From: an uncultured Sutterella sp.
GTDB lineage: Bacteria; Pseudomonadota; Gammaproteobacteria; Burkholderiales; Burkholderiaceae_F
Reading direction: 5' to 3'
NCBI GenBank assembly: GCA_905201055.1
Contig: CAJKMT010000001.1
Coordinates: forward strand, 1-64,000
DNA: 64,000 nucleotides
This document shows positions 44,949 through 52,566 of the stretch, in pieces. The number at the start of each line of letters is the position of its first letter. The stretch's first letter is position 1. Below the pieces are notes generated by a model. That model saw only the letters and a list, made by a program, of their open reading frames with translations. It was not told the origin of the DNA and made no database searches. A program made the translations under genes and the position numbers.

Positions 44949-45458
44949 TTATGCCAAAAGCTCACCAAAAGCTTCTGCGGCCGTGCGGTAGTCCTCATCA
45001 TTGGGGTGCTTGGCAGCTTCTTCTCGGCGGGCAACGGATTCCGGAGTTTCTTTGTAGCCTGGCATTTTTTTCATTTGCTCAATGAGCGCGGGGTTGATCT
45101 TGCCTTGACACAGGAATGTTGCCTCCAAGCGATTGCCGTGTTCTGAACCTACGATTGCATCGCACTGGCGTTTAAACCAATCTCTTGCACGTTCACTTTG
45201 CGGATTGCCGCCCATCGTGGCAAAGATGCCGAGGGACTTATTTCGGATATAAGGCAGCAATTGAGCGAGGTCGGGCGGCAGCCCGCCCTTGTCGCACCAA
45301 AATCCGATGATCACTTCATTGTGCTGATCAAGAAGTTCGGTGCATTTGAGTACATCCGTGGTGCGCTTAAGCGAGGTGCTCGGATAAGCCCGATGGAGTG
45401 CTTCGCCGACCTTCCAAGTATTTCCCGTAATAGAACTGATAATGATGAGAGCAGACAT
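44949..45458 (-). CDS. flavodoxin-like protein of the heme-degradation cluster
   Basis: This 169-aa protein starts with a beta strand and the flavodoxin phosphate loop SSITGNTWKVGEAL (about 8-21). Further flavodoxin-like segments are EVIIGFWCDKGGLPPD and LGIFATMGGNP, both around the expected FMN contacts. Flavodoxin-like partners next to HutW-type enzymes are known in Fusobacterium (HmuF) and, for bilirubin reduction, as BilS. Here it lies directly between hutX and exbB, so a role as electron donor or as reductase of the opened tetrapyrrole is likely but inferred. Confidence 0.75.
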   Translation of the reverse strand: MSALIIISSITGNTWKVGEALHRAYPSTSLKRTTDVLKCTELLDQHNEVIIGFWCDKGGLPPDLAQLLPYIRNKSLGIFATMGGNPQSERARDWFKRQCDAIVGSEHGNRLEATFLCQGKINPALIEQMKKMPGYKETPESVARREEAAKHPNDEDYRTAAEAFGELLA

Positions 45459-45476
45459 AGTGTGAATCCTATTTCT

Positions 45477-45974
45477 TTAGCAGAACTGAGCCTTTGCTTT
45501 CATAAAACCGTCTTTAACCGATTCGATGAGTTGGTGGTTTTCACGACCGACATAGACGCAAAAGTTCAGTTTTTTGTCTTTTCCGAAAAACGCGACGTAA
45601 TGAGACTCACGTCCCATAAAAGGCATAGAGATAAAAGCGGCTGTTTCTAATGAATCGGCATTGAGATGACCGCCGATGACTGCGTCTTTGGACAAAATGT
45701 TGTAGTAGCCCATTGCTCGCTTGCCGGCAGAAAGCTTGGATTGAATTTCAAAGACGTGGCCTTCGTGAATGATAAAAAGAGTCACTTTTTCCCATTGACT
45801 CATTTGAGCCCATAAGTCATCAAACAAGGCGATATCCTTGACAAAAGAACAGACTTCTCCTGGCAACGCTTGAGCAGCTTCCAAATCAGTGCAGTCGAGT
45901 TCCTTAGCAATCAAACCCAAAGTGACAGGTTTTTTCGCGTTCATTAATTCTTGGATTTTCTCTTTTTTATTCAT
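45477..45974 (-). CDS. hutX: HutX/ChuX family heme-utilisation carrier protein
   Basis: This cytoplasmic protein (165 aa) belongs to the ChuX/HutX family of intracellular heme-binding proteins. It has an N-terminal helical part (LGLIAKELDCTDLEAAQALPGE), then the beta-saddle with KRAMGYYNILSKDAVIGGHLN, FISMPFMGRES and FCVYVGRENHQL, which align well by eye with HutX. The ATG at 45974 has GGAG upstream; an extended frame to 46043 is unlikely. It is adjacent to the ECF ATPase and the flavodoxin gene and in the same operon as hutW. Confidence 0.87.
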   Translation of the reverse strand: MNKKEKIQELMNAKKPVTLGLIAKELDCTDLEAAQALPGEVCSFVKDIALFDDLWAQMSQWEKVTLFIIHEGHVFEIQSKLSAGKRAMGYYNILSKDAVIGGHLNADSLETAAFISMPFMGRESHYVAFFGKDKKLNFCVYVGRENHQLIESVKDGFMKAKAQFC

Positions 45975-45976
45975 TG

Positions 45977-47275
45977 CTATTCTCCGTAATTGATCAATCT
46001 TTCTTTTTTGAGTGAATTCATTCTGAGAGCCTGGTTTGCGCATAAAGCAAGAAGCTCCAGATCATGAGTGATTAGTAAAACGGCTTTGCCTTGATCGGCT
46101 TGTGCCCTCAGGGCATCTGCCACACGTTTCATGTTGGCGCCATCTAAACCGCTGGTGGGCTCATCCAAAATGAGAATGGCCGGATCCTTTGCTAATGCGC
46201 ACGCAATCACAAGTCGTTGTTTTTGACCTCCTGACAGTGATTGAGGGTGGCGATCGGCTAACTCTTTCAGAGAAAACGTCTCGAGCAGTTCGTTGACGAT
46301 TTCGTCGGTTTGTTGGTTTCGGTGCGCAGCAAAAAGGCAGGCTTTGATTTCTTCGCTCACACTTCGCATCTGCAATTGATGATCAGCGTTTTGAAGTACA
46401 AGTCCTGTGTGTTTGAGCAGCGTTGCGGTAGAGGTTTTTATTCCGTTGAGATAAAGCGATCCCGTACCGACATTCAGTCCGGTAATCAGGCGAGCAAGCG
46501 TCGTTTTTCCGCTGCCGTTTTCGCCGATCAGCGCAGTAATGCCGCGACCGATTTTGAAATGAATATTTTTAAGCAACAGCTCTTTGTGTTCGGAAGGCGT
46601 GCCTTTGAAAAGCTGTTTGAATTTCGCCAACTTGGAGTGACGATTGGCCTTCTCATAATCAAAGGTCAGGTCTTCTGTCATCAAAATAGGGTTTTCAGGG
46701 TCAATTTCGGGCAGTGTCTCGCGAACGTCAGGCACATATGCTTCACGAAGACCGTATTTCTGACGAAGTGCCTGATTTTTCAGAATTTCGAAAGTCCCTT
46801 TTTCTTTGATTTCACCGTGTTGCATCACGATGACTTCATCGGCAACGCCGTTGAGCCAGTGCAGACGGTGATCGACCACCAGGATGGCAAATCCCAGTTG
46901 TTTTAGCCGTAAAAGTTCCTGAGCGAGCCGCTCGGTAGCTTCCGGATCCAAGTTAGCCGAGGGCTCGTCCAGGATAAGAGCCTGCGGTTCAGAGACCAAA
47001 ATTTCACCTAAAGCCACGCGTTGCTTTTGTCCCTCTGAGAGGGCGGAAATGGAGTGAGACAAAAGCTTCTCAATGTGAAGACGCTTGGCAACGGTGTTGA
47101 TTCGATCACGAACAAAAGTCGTATCAGCCCCCGCAACTTTGAGCGCAAATCCCATTTCATCACGCACATTGAGGGCAAAAAATTGATCTTCCGGATCCTG
47201 AAACAGAGTGCCGACTTTGTCGGAAATATCAGAAAATCGATGCTGCACTTGTCTCATTGCCGAAAACTGTGACAC
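45977..47275 (-). CDS. ECF transporter double ATPase, C-terminal part after frameshift
   Basis: This frame (432 codons from a GTG) holds the rest of the first nucleotide-binding domain and the whole second. The first domain shows Q-loop GTLFQDPEDQFF, signature LSEGQKQRVALG, Walker B ALILDEPSANLD and H-loop VVDHR. The second shows Walker A GENGSGKTT, VLQNADHQ, LSGGQKQRLVIA, ILILDEPTSGLD and ITHD. The first Walker A is encoded in the overlapping upstream frame, so the two are one gene with a frameshift near 47233. Joined, they would give about 495 aa, the normal size of a fused EcfA1-EcfA2. As the sequence stands, one ATP site is incomplete. Confidence 0.85.
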   Translation of the reverse strand: MSQFSAMRQVQHRFSDISDKVGTLFQDPEDQFFALNVRDEMGFALKVAGADTTFVRDRINTVAKRLHIEKLLSHSISALSEGQKQRVALGEILVSEPQALILDEPSANLDPEATERLAQELLRLKQLGFAILVVDHRLHWLNGVADEVIVMQHGEIKEKGTFEILKNQALRQKYGLREAYVPDVRETLPEIDPENPILMTEDLTFDYEKANRHSKLAKFKQLFKGTPSEHKELLLKNIHFKIGRGITALIGENGSGKTTLARLITGLNVGTGSLYLNGIKTSTATLLKHTGLVLQNADHQLQMRSVSEEIKACLFAAHRNQQTDEIVNELLETFSLKELADRHPQSLSGGQKQRLVIACALAKDPAILILDEPTSGLDGANMKRVADALRAQADQGKAVLLITHDLELLALCANQALRMNSLKKERLINYGE

Positions 47276-47465
47276 AACCCGTCATTTCGCCTGCGTAGTA
47301 GTGCGGGCAGAGACCGTTGGCAAGACGCATCAGCGTGGTTTTTCCGCAGCCCGAAACACCTGTGACCAAGACGACCTCACCGGGTGAGACAGTCAAATTC
47401 AAATTTTTGACAGCCCAGTCGGTCTGAAACGGATAGCGGTAGGAAACATTGTCAAAGGTAATCAT
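47229..47465 (-). CDS. ECF transporter double ATPase, N-terminal fragment
   Basis: This 78-codon fragment carries MITFDNVSYRYP, the beta strand and Walker A GVSGCGKTTLMRL (about 36-48) of the first ATPase domain, then LANGLCPHYYAGEMTG. It stops within the linker before the Q-loop. The stop is reached because of an extra base in a T4 run (plus-strand AAAA 47233-47236). Removing one T restores SISDISDKVGTLFQD and joins it to the next frame. It starts 14 bases after the EcfT stop. Alone it cannot be a functional ATPase. Confidence 0.8.
   Translation of the reverse strand: MITFDNVSYRYPFQTDWAVKNLNLTVSPGEVVLVTGVSGCGKTTLMRLANGLCPHYYAGEMTGCVTVFGNETSAASIF
47233..47236 (-). other. frameshift site in the fused ECF ATPase gene
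   Basis: The four-base homopolymer (T4 on the coding strand, in CGATTTTCTGA) sits exactly where the conserved protein sequence changes frame. One base fewer gives a continuous double ATPase. The frame change lies in a short homopolymer, so both a real mutation and a sequencing error are possible. Confidence 0.7.
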
Positions 47466-47479
47466 GATTTTTCCCGCTA

Positions 47480-48253
47480 TCAAGGCAATCGAACGGCATT
47501 GGGGTCAATACCCCAATCGCCCAAATAAATTTCCGCAGCCAGCGCCAAAAGTACAGTAAAAATCCCCATCCCTAAGGCAGCCCAATCTCGCTTGGTGAGT
47601 TTTTCTTCAGAGGAAAAGGCTCGAGTTGCGCAGTTACCCAAACCTCTGTCCAGACCTTTTAACTCTGCGGCAACTCCGAGCGCTTCGCTGCTTTTGAGTG
47701 CTCGAAATAATATGGGCGTGAAAATAAGTCTTGCGCACAAAAGCGGACGGCTACAAAGCATCGTGAAATTCAACTGCCAGCCTCTGATTTTGAGAGTCTC
47801 CCAAACCTGGGAAACATCATGCGCGAAGGTGGGAATGAAGCGAATCATGACCGTGGACGGTAGCGTAATGACAAAGGGCAGGTGCAGCTGAGAAAGCGCA
47901 GCCATGATGTTTTCAATTTTTGTTGAAAGCGCCAGTCCCATGACCAGGTTCATCATGGTTAGGCCGCGCAAAAAGGGAATCAGTAGGTTTTGCACGGTCA
48001 TTTCACCCAAAGCAGGGATAAAGAAAGTGATCACAGCCGTGCAGCCGATTGCCAATCCCATCATCAAGGCCATGAGCAGATACAAAACAAAAACCAGGGT
48101 AGGTCGCTTAATCAGTAAAGCCATCAGAAGACTCAGAGCAAAAAGCGTCAGTTGAGCCGCTAGACTTGAGTAGGCGATTGTTGAAATGGCTCCCAAAAGA
48201 GTGAGCAGTAACTTTGTGCGTGCATCGATTTTCGTCAGGACTGAGTGATTCAT
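47480..48253 (-). CDS. ECF transporter transmembrane T component (EcfT/CbiQ family)
   Basis: This 257-aa membrane protein opens with KIDARTKLLLTLLG, the classic start of EcfT/CbiQ. It has several helices and a cytoplasmic coupling region. Two coupling-helix motifs are recognisable: LKIRGWQL (around residue 150) and AELKGLDRG (around 200), which in the family touch the ATPases. It sits between the S component (2 bases upstream) and the ATPase gene (14 bases downstream), giving a complete dedicated ECF set. Confidence 0.85.
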   Translation of the reverse strand: MNHSVLTKIDARTKLLLTLLGAISTIAYSSLAAQLTLFALSLLMALLIKRPTLVFVLYLLMALMMGLAIGCTAVITFFIPALGEMTVQNLLIPFLRGLTMMNLVMGLALSTKIENIMAALSQLHLPFVITLPSTVMIRFIPTFAHDVSQVWETLKIRGWQLNFTMLCSRPLLCARLIFTPILFRALKSSEALGVAAELKGLDRGLGNCATRAFSSEEKLTKRDWAALGMGIFTVLLALAAEIYLGDWGIDPNAVRLP

Positions 48254-48255
48254 GA

Positions 48256-48807
48256 TTAACTCCTGACGATACCGGCGTGACGCAGTTCTTTTAATGCCCG
48301 GTAGCCCGTGAAAAGGCCGAGAAGGCAGCCTGTGTAACCGATGAAAATAATGGGCAGTACAGACAGTACCAAAGCCGGTGTTTCCCGCATCATGAGGTAG
48401 GAGACGGCGACAGAAAAAAGTTTTGTGGCAAGGTCATAGACGGCAACCCCCACGTATGTCGACCACGTGTGTTTAAAGCCTCCTGTGAGCCAAACAGCCA
48501 ATTCTGCAGCCAAGGCGCCGACAAGTGCGGCGGGCAGCAGCGTAATGCTTCCTCCCATCAAAAGAACACTCACGATCATTGATACTGCGGTAAAGAGCAA
48601 AAGCGTTCCGCTTTTTCTGACTTTGGCCAAAAGAACGATCAGCAGAGTGGTGAACACAAGATTTTTGAGCATGAGTGTGACCGGGTTCATGCCGCCGCCC
48701 GCCAAGGCTATCAGGAGAGAGGATAGCTTGATGGCGGCGGCAAAAACGCCGATCATGACGAGTTCTTGAGATTTCCAATGGGCCGTTTTAACGGTCATTT
48801 TCATCAC
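48256..48807 (-). CDS. ECF transporter substrate-binding S component (MptD/Trep_Strep-like)
   Basis: This small, very hydrophobic protein (183 aa) has five to six helices, including LVMIGVFAAAIKLSSLLIALAGG and AALVGALAAELAVWLTGGFKHTW, with a basic C-terminus. The AxxxA-type first helix and overall layout fit S components of the MptD/Trep_Strep type. Substrate specificity cannot be read from sequence; location between the TonB receptor and the T component of a heme cluster suggests heme or another tetrapyrrole. It begins 12 bases after the receptor stop. Confidence 0.75.
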   Translation of the reverse strand: MMKMTVKTAHWKSQELVMIGVFAAAIKLSSLLIALAGGGMNPVTLMLKNLVFTTLLIVLLAKVRKSGTLLLFTAVSMIVSVLLMGGSITLLPAALVGALAAELAVWLTGGFKHTWSTYVGVAVYDLATKLFSVAVSYLMMRETPALVLSVLPIIFIGYTGCLLGLFTGYRALKELRHAGIVRS

Positions 48808-48819
48808 TTACCAGGAGAT

Positions 48820-50934
48820 TTAGAAGGTAGCATTAATCTTCATTGCGAAGTACCTGCCAGGTTCATAAATTGCATCACTGGTTTGATAGAGCTTATCGGT
48901 GAGGTTATAGAGACCCACGTCGAGGCTATAAGCGTTCTTAGGACCGAATGACACCCCGCCCGTTAGGTTGAGAGTGGTGAAACCACCGAAAGATCCGTCT
49001 TCGTTAAGCTGATCTTTTTGGAAGTCCCAAGATTCAGTCTTGGTTTGACTCACTGCGTAGGCATCAAATTTGAACAAAAGACTGTTATATTCGTTTTGAT
49101 ATCGAACGCCATAACGAGCCATCACTTTAGGTGTGCCGGATTTACTAGATTTGATGCCATTCTCTTTGTATTCTCGATGCATCAAGGTCAGAACTGTGTA
49201 TGGTTCAAAGTCCCCAATTTTTACGCTAGTGTCTAATTCAAGACCGATGGTTTCCGCTTCTCCCATGTTTGTATATTTATTGAGGTTTTCTCCAATAGCA
49301 ATTGTTGTAATGTAATCATCTGCTTGGCTGTAGAAAATGGAGCTGTCAACAGTCAAGATTCCGTTTGTATACCTAGCACCAATTTCGAAGTTATCCGAAG
49401 TCTCTGGTTTCAGATCCGGGTTGGCGTAAGTTAATTCTCCTCCCATAGAGGTATCAATAAATAATTCTTGCAAAAGCGGAGTTCGATAACCTTGTGACCA
49501 ATTGGCACGTAAAGTCAGATTGTCAAAACCCTTATAAGTCACACCGAAATTAAAAATAGCTTTCCCATCACTGGAGTCATAACTATTTTTCCCGACTTCA
49601 ATACCATCGACGTTGAGGCTGTGAGTGGTGTTGATATCCATATCACTGTCCACCCATGTGTATCGAACGCCATAATTGAGGATGAATTCATCTAAAACCG
49701 TGCTTTCCATTGAGGCAAACAAGGAATGACGGGTTTGTGAGCCGCTAAATTTTTGAATTTTTTCATACGGGGCGGTGCCCATGACGAGCCCTTGACCTGG
49801 AACAAAAGTCACATCGGGAGTATGTCCGAAAGTTTGGCTGCCAGCGTCAAGATCATCGTACGAGAATTCGTAGCCTGTGATTAAGTAATGATTTTGCCCA
49901 AGAATCCAATCTGATTGAATTGATGCTGAGGTTGTGTACAGGTCATTGTCGGCAAAATTATCCATCAACATTGACGTTGTACCCATGGGAGTAACGATTT
50001 TGTCTTGTTTAACAAAATTTTCCATTAACTTGTGGTTTTTTTCGTACGAGGCATCAATACGTAAACGTGCAAGGTTTTCGGTTAGGTTTTTAAACTCACC
50101 GAAAAGGCTTCCTCTAGTACGTTGCCATTCAGGAACATCGACAAAAAAATCCTCGGGAGCATAAGAAGTAGCTCCAGACATGAAGTCTAAATCGAAGTGA
50201 CTTAAGGATAGACCGATGGTCTTATTGGGATCGATGTCATAGGAAAGGAAAGCATTGGCAGCTTTGGAATTGAATTCCGTATGGGGCATTTCACCAACAG
50301 GGGTATCAATGTTATCTGCATCACGAATTGCTCCACCAAAACGATATTTCCAACCATTGGCAGCGCCGTAGATAGAACCAGATAGTTCCTTACCACTAGA
50401 TGCAGTATCTATGCCTGCGGATACCGTAGCTCCAAAAGCATCTGCTCCGCCTTTTTTAGTAATGATGTTGATAGCTCCGCCAATGGCATCTGAACCATAC
50501 AGAACAGAGGCAGGACCACGAATTACTTCAATCCGTTCAACTTGTGAGGGGTCAATAAGAAGTGGTACACCGGACATGGATTTCTGCTCGGAAATTCTCT
50601 GTCCATCAATCATGACAAGAGTTCTGAAAGCATCCTCGCCGCGAATTTTGATACGGTCAATGCCTTGCCCACCATCATTCTTTACTTGAATACCAGGAAC
50701 CTTGCTTTCCAATAAGTCCGCAATGGTTTTTGCCCCTGACATTTCGGCGATATCTTCACTTGTAATAACCGACACACTCATATTGACGTCAGCGAGTTGT
50801 TGCTCAACGCGAGAAGCCGTCACAACAACATCCTGAGCTTTATAGCTATCGGCAGCTTGAGCGCTGATTACGGGAAGAGAAAGCGCTACGGCTAAAGCGA
50901 GGTTGGATTTCTTAAAAGAGAGACTTTTTGTCAT
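48820..50934 (-). CDS. TonB-dependent outer-membrane receptor
   Basis: This 704-aa receptor has a Sec signal (KSNLALAVALSLPVISAQAAD, cut after AQA near residue 27), a TonB-box-like AQDVVVTASR and a plug domain (about 40-160). The plug includes TLVMIDGQRISE and VERIEVIRGPASVLYGSDAIGGAINIITK. A long beta-barrel ends in an aromatic terminus (YFAMKINATF). NPDLKPETS in the barrel resembles the NPNL-type motif near the heme-binding region of heme receptors and also occurs in FepA/Cir-like receptors. The link to heme rests mostly on neighbouring hutW and hutX. It starts 52 bases after hutW. Confidence 0.88.
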   Translation of the reverse strand: MTKSLSFKKSNLALAVALSLPVISAQAADSYKAQDVVVTASRVEQQLADVNMSVSVITSEDIAEMSGAKTIADLLESKVPGIQVKNDGGQGIDRIKIRGEDAFRTLVMIDGQRISEQKSMSGVPLLIDPSQVERIEVIRGPASVLYGSDAIGGAINIITKKGGADAFGATVSAGIDTASSGKELSGSIYGAANGWKYRFGGAIRDADNIDTPVGEMPHTEFNSKAANAFLSYDIDPNKTIGLSLSHFDLDFMSGATSYAPEDFFVDVPEWQRTRGSLFGEFKNLTENLARLRIDASYEKNHKLMENFVKQDKIVTPMGTTSMLMDNFADNDLYTTSASIQSDWILGQNHYLITGYEFSYDDLDAGSQTFGHTPDVTFVPGQGLVMGTAPYEKIQKFSGSQTRHSLFASMESTVLDEFILNYGVRYTWVDSDMDINTTHSLNVDGIEVGKNSYDSSDGKAIFNFGVTYKGFDNLTLRANWSQGYRTPLLQELFIDTSMGGELTYANPDLKPETSDNFEIGARYTNGILTVDSSIFYSQADDYITTIAIGENLNKYTNMGEAETIGLELDTSVKIGDFEPYTVLTLMHREYKENGIKSSKSGTPKVMARYGVRYQNEYNSLLFKFDAYAVSQTKTESWDFQKDQLNEDGSFGGFTTLNLTGGVSFGPKNAYSLDVGLYNLTDKLYQTSDAIYEPGRYFAMKINATF

Positions 50935-50986
50935 CGTAGTCAGTAGAGAAACAGTTATTAGCTTTTCTCTGTGGGTTGAAAAATCT

Positions 50987-52390
50987 TTACTTCGTTTGAT
51001 TGAGCCGTTTGCCCAATACGTTGACCAACAGCTGGGCCATAGTGGTGTGCCAGAATTGACCGGCTACGGTTTGAACTATCCACTCGCCTACCGGTGTAAC
51101 GAGGTCGGCTTTTGTCCATTGGTCAAAAACATCTCGGCTCAGAGCTTCCAGAGGTAAGGAAAAAGAATCACTGAGTCTGCGCATATTGATGCGGCCCAGT
51201 TCCATTTCTGAGGAAATCGTGCGAAGAGCGTGCCAGTGGGCGTTCGGGGCACTGGCAAAAGCAATTGGCTTGATACCTTCCTCAATTTTTTTAGCCCATT
51301 CGTCATACTTTCGTTCAATCATGAAGCTGTAGCCGTTGAGCTTACCGCCTGCGCCGCTACCGAAGGCCAGGCAGTCAGCGGCGCTTTTTCCGAAACGGTT
51401 GTAGATGTTTCTTTCGCGGAATGTTTGACACCAGTGGTTATTCGATAAACGGCACCATTGCGCTTGAGTTAAGAGCTCAACGGAGCGGGCAAACATTTCG
51501 GCTCGCTGTTCCTGATCGGCTCCGGCGGGAAGTTTGCCGTTGGCAATGAATTTACCGAGGGGAGACTTTTCAAAAACATTCAGCTGATAACAATCCACTC
51601 CGTCGAGCGGTAGCGTGATGGCAGTCTTAACATCGTCTTCCCAAACAGTCATGTCCTGATAGGGGAAGCCGTAAATAAGATCGCAGACAATACTGGCCTG
51701 ATTAAATGAGGCAAGTTTTTCGATTGCCCGAATCATTGTGTCTCGATCATCAACTCGGCGCATCGTTTGACGTACATTGGTGTTAAAAGTCTGTACACCT
51801 AAAGAGACGCGGTTGACGCCTGCTTTAAAAGCAGCCTCCATCTTTTCTTCCGGGAAGTGGTGAATGCGGCCTTCGAGCGTGATTTCACAATCATTGGCTA
51901 ACGGCAGGTAAGTTCTGACAGCTGTGATTAATCGGTAGAGATCATTGGGGTCGAGCGCGGTCGGTGTGCCGCCTCCGAAGTAAACGGCATGGACAGGCTC
52001 GTTTTTCTGAGCCGCGAAATCACTCCAGAGCTGAAGTTCTTTGATCAAAAGATTTGTGTAGTGGCGGCTAGATTCAGGGCGAAGGGGATTTTGATAAAAG
52101 AGGCAATATAAACAACGGGTTTCACAAAACGGGACGTGGATATAGGCAAGACTTGTTCCTTGTCTTTTATTTTCGTATTGATTCTTAATTACTGAAATGG
52201 CTTCGTCGCCCATATAGACTTGACCGGGAATGTGAGTATGGACGGTGGCTTTACCGCGAAAGGCATTTTTTAAGGGATTGTCAGTAATTTCTGCTTCAAA
52301 ATTCACCATGTCTTCGAGAGCTGAAGCGTGACCGCCCATCATGGCACGTTGAGAAGATTCGAAGGATTTATGTTGGCTTTTTAGCTGCAT
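50987..52390 (-). CDS. hutW: HutW/ChuW-type anaerobic heme-degrading radical SAM methyltransferase
   Basis: This 467-aa protein has the radical SAM motif HVPFCETRCLYCLFYQNP (Cys89, Cys93, Cys96), the GGGTPT SAM-binding element (about 140-145) and VNRVSLGVQTFN. The C-terminal HemN-like region is extended, ending in a part conserved in ChuW/HutW. These enzymes open heme without oxygen, releasing iron and making anaerobilin-type tetrapyrroles. It is the first gene of the cluster, downstream of a Fur box and an FNR-like box, with a TonB receptor, HutX and a flavodoxin in the same unit. The family call is supported by both sequence and context. Confidence 0.88.
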   Translation of the reverse strand: MQLKSQHKSFESSQRAMMGGHASALEDMVNFEAEITDNPLKNAFRGKATVHTHIPGQVYMGDEAISVIKNQYENKRQGTSLAYIHVPFCETRCLYCLFYQNPLRPESSRHYTNLLIKELQLWSDFAAQKNEPVHAVYFGGGTPTALDPNDLYRLITAVRTYLPLANDCEITLEGRIHHFPEEKMEAAFKAGVNRVSLGVQTFNTNVRQTMRRVDDRDTMIRAIEKLASFNQASIVCDLIYGFPYQDMTVWEDDVKTAITLPLDGVDCYQLNVFEKSPLGKFIANGKLPAGADQEQRAEMFARSVELLTQAQWCRLSNNHWCQTFRERNIYNRFGKSAADCLAFGSGAGGKLNGYSFMIERKYDEWAKKIEEGIKPIAFASAPNAHWHALRTISSEMELGRINMRRLSDSFSLPLEALSRDVFDQWTKADLVTPVGEWIVQTVAGQFWHTTMAQLLVNVLGKRLNQTK

Positions 52391-52431
52391 TGGCCGCCCT
52401 TTATTGATAAATTGCGTAGAAAATCATTATT

Positions 52432-52450
52432 GCAAATGATAATCGTTATT
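52432..52450. promoter_or_regulatory. Fur box upstream of hutW
   Basis: The 19-mer GCAAATGATAATCGTTATT matches the Fur consensus GATAATGATAATCATTATC at 15 of 19 positions by my alignment, with an uninterrupted AATGATAATC core. It lies 42-60 bases before the hutW start codon, where Fur-Fe(II) would block transcription. Confidence 0.8.
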
Positions 52451-52477
52451 GTTTAATCGGGAATGATAAGGATCTAT

Positions 52478-52491
52478 TTGATAGTTTTCAA
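52478..52491. promoter_or_regulatory. FNR/Anr-like box upstream of hutW
   Basis: TTGATAGTTTTCAA agrees with TTGAT-N4-ATCAA at 9 of 10 defined positions. Its centre is about 43 bases upstream of the Fur-box centre in the direction of hutW transcription, compatible with an activator at about -41.5 and a repressor at the start site. Confidence 0.6.
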
Positions 52492-52516
52492 TAAATACTA
52501 AGTCTTATATAGAAAA

Positions 52517-52548
52517 AAAACTATCGAAAAATAAATTTCGATAGTTTT
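52517..52548 (-). terminator. intrinsic terminator of the ABC-F gene
   Basis: A perfect 13-bp AT-rich stem with a 6-base loop, read on the minus strand, is followed by a run of T (52513-52520 complement). It lies about 20 bases after the uup-like stop and isolates the hutW promoter from read-through. Confidence 0.8.
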
Positions 52549-52566
52549 ATTAAATGAGAATGGATC

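Larger units (their letters stand above)
52391..52566 (-). promoter_or_regulatory. hutW promoter region and end of the ABC-F gene
   Basis: This 176-base AT-rich non-coding region contains the terminator of the ABC-F gene (52517-52548), an FNR-like box (52478-52491), a Fur box (52432-52450), and the leader to hutW. A possible -10 on the minus strand (AACAAT, near 52448-52453) lies about 35 bases after the FNR-box centre and touches the Fur box. Confidence 0.65.

Noticed and set aside
47229..47275. Programmed +1 frameshifting in the ECF ATPase gene, as in prfB
   Set aside because: The site reads ATT TTC TGA, not the CTT TGA slippery codon, and I see no internal Shine-Dalgarno at the right distance. 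A mutation or sequence error in the T4 run is simpler.
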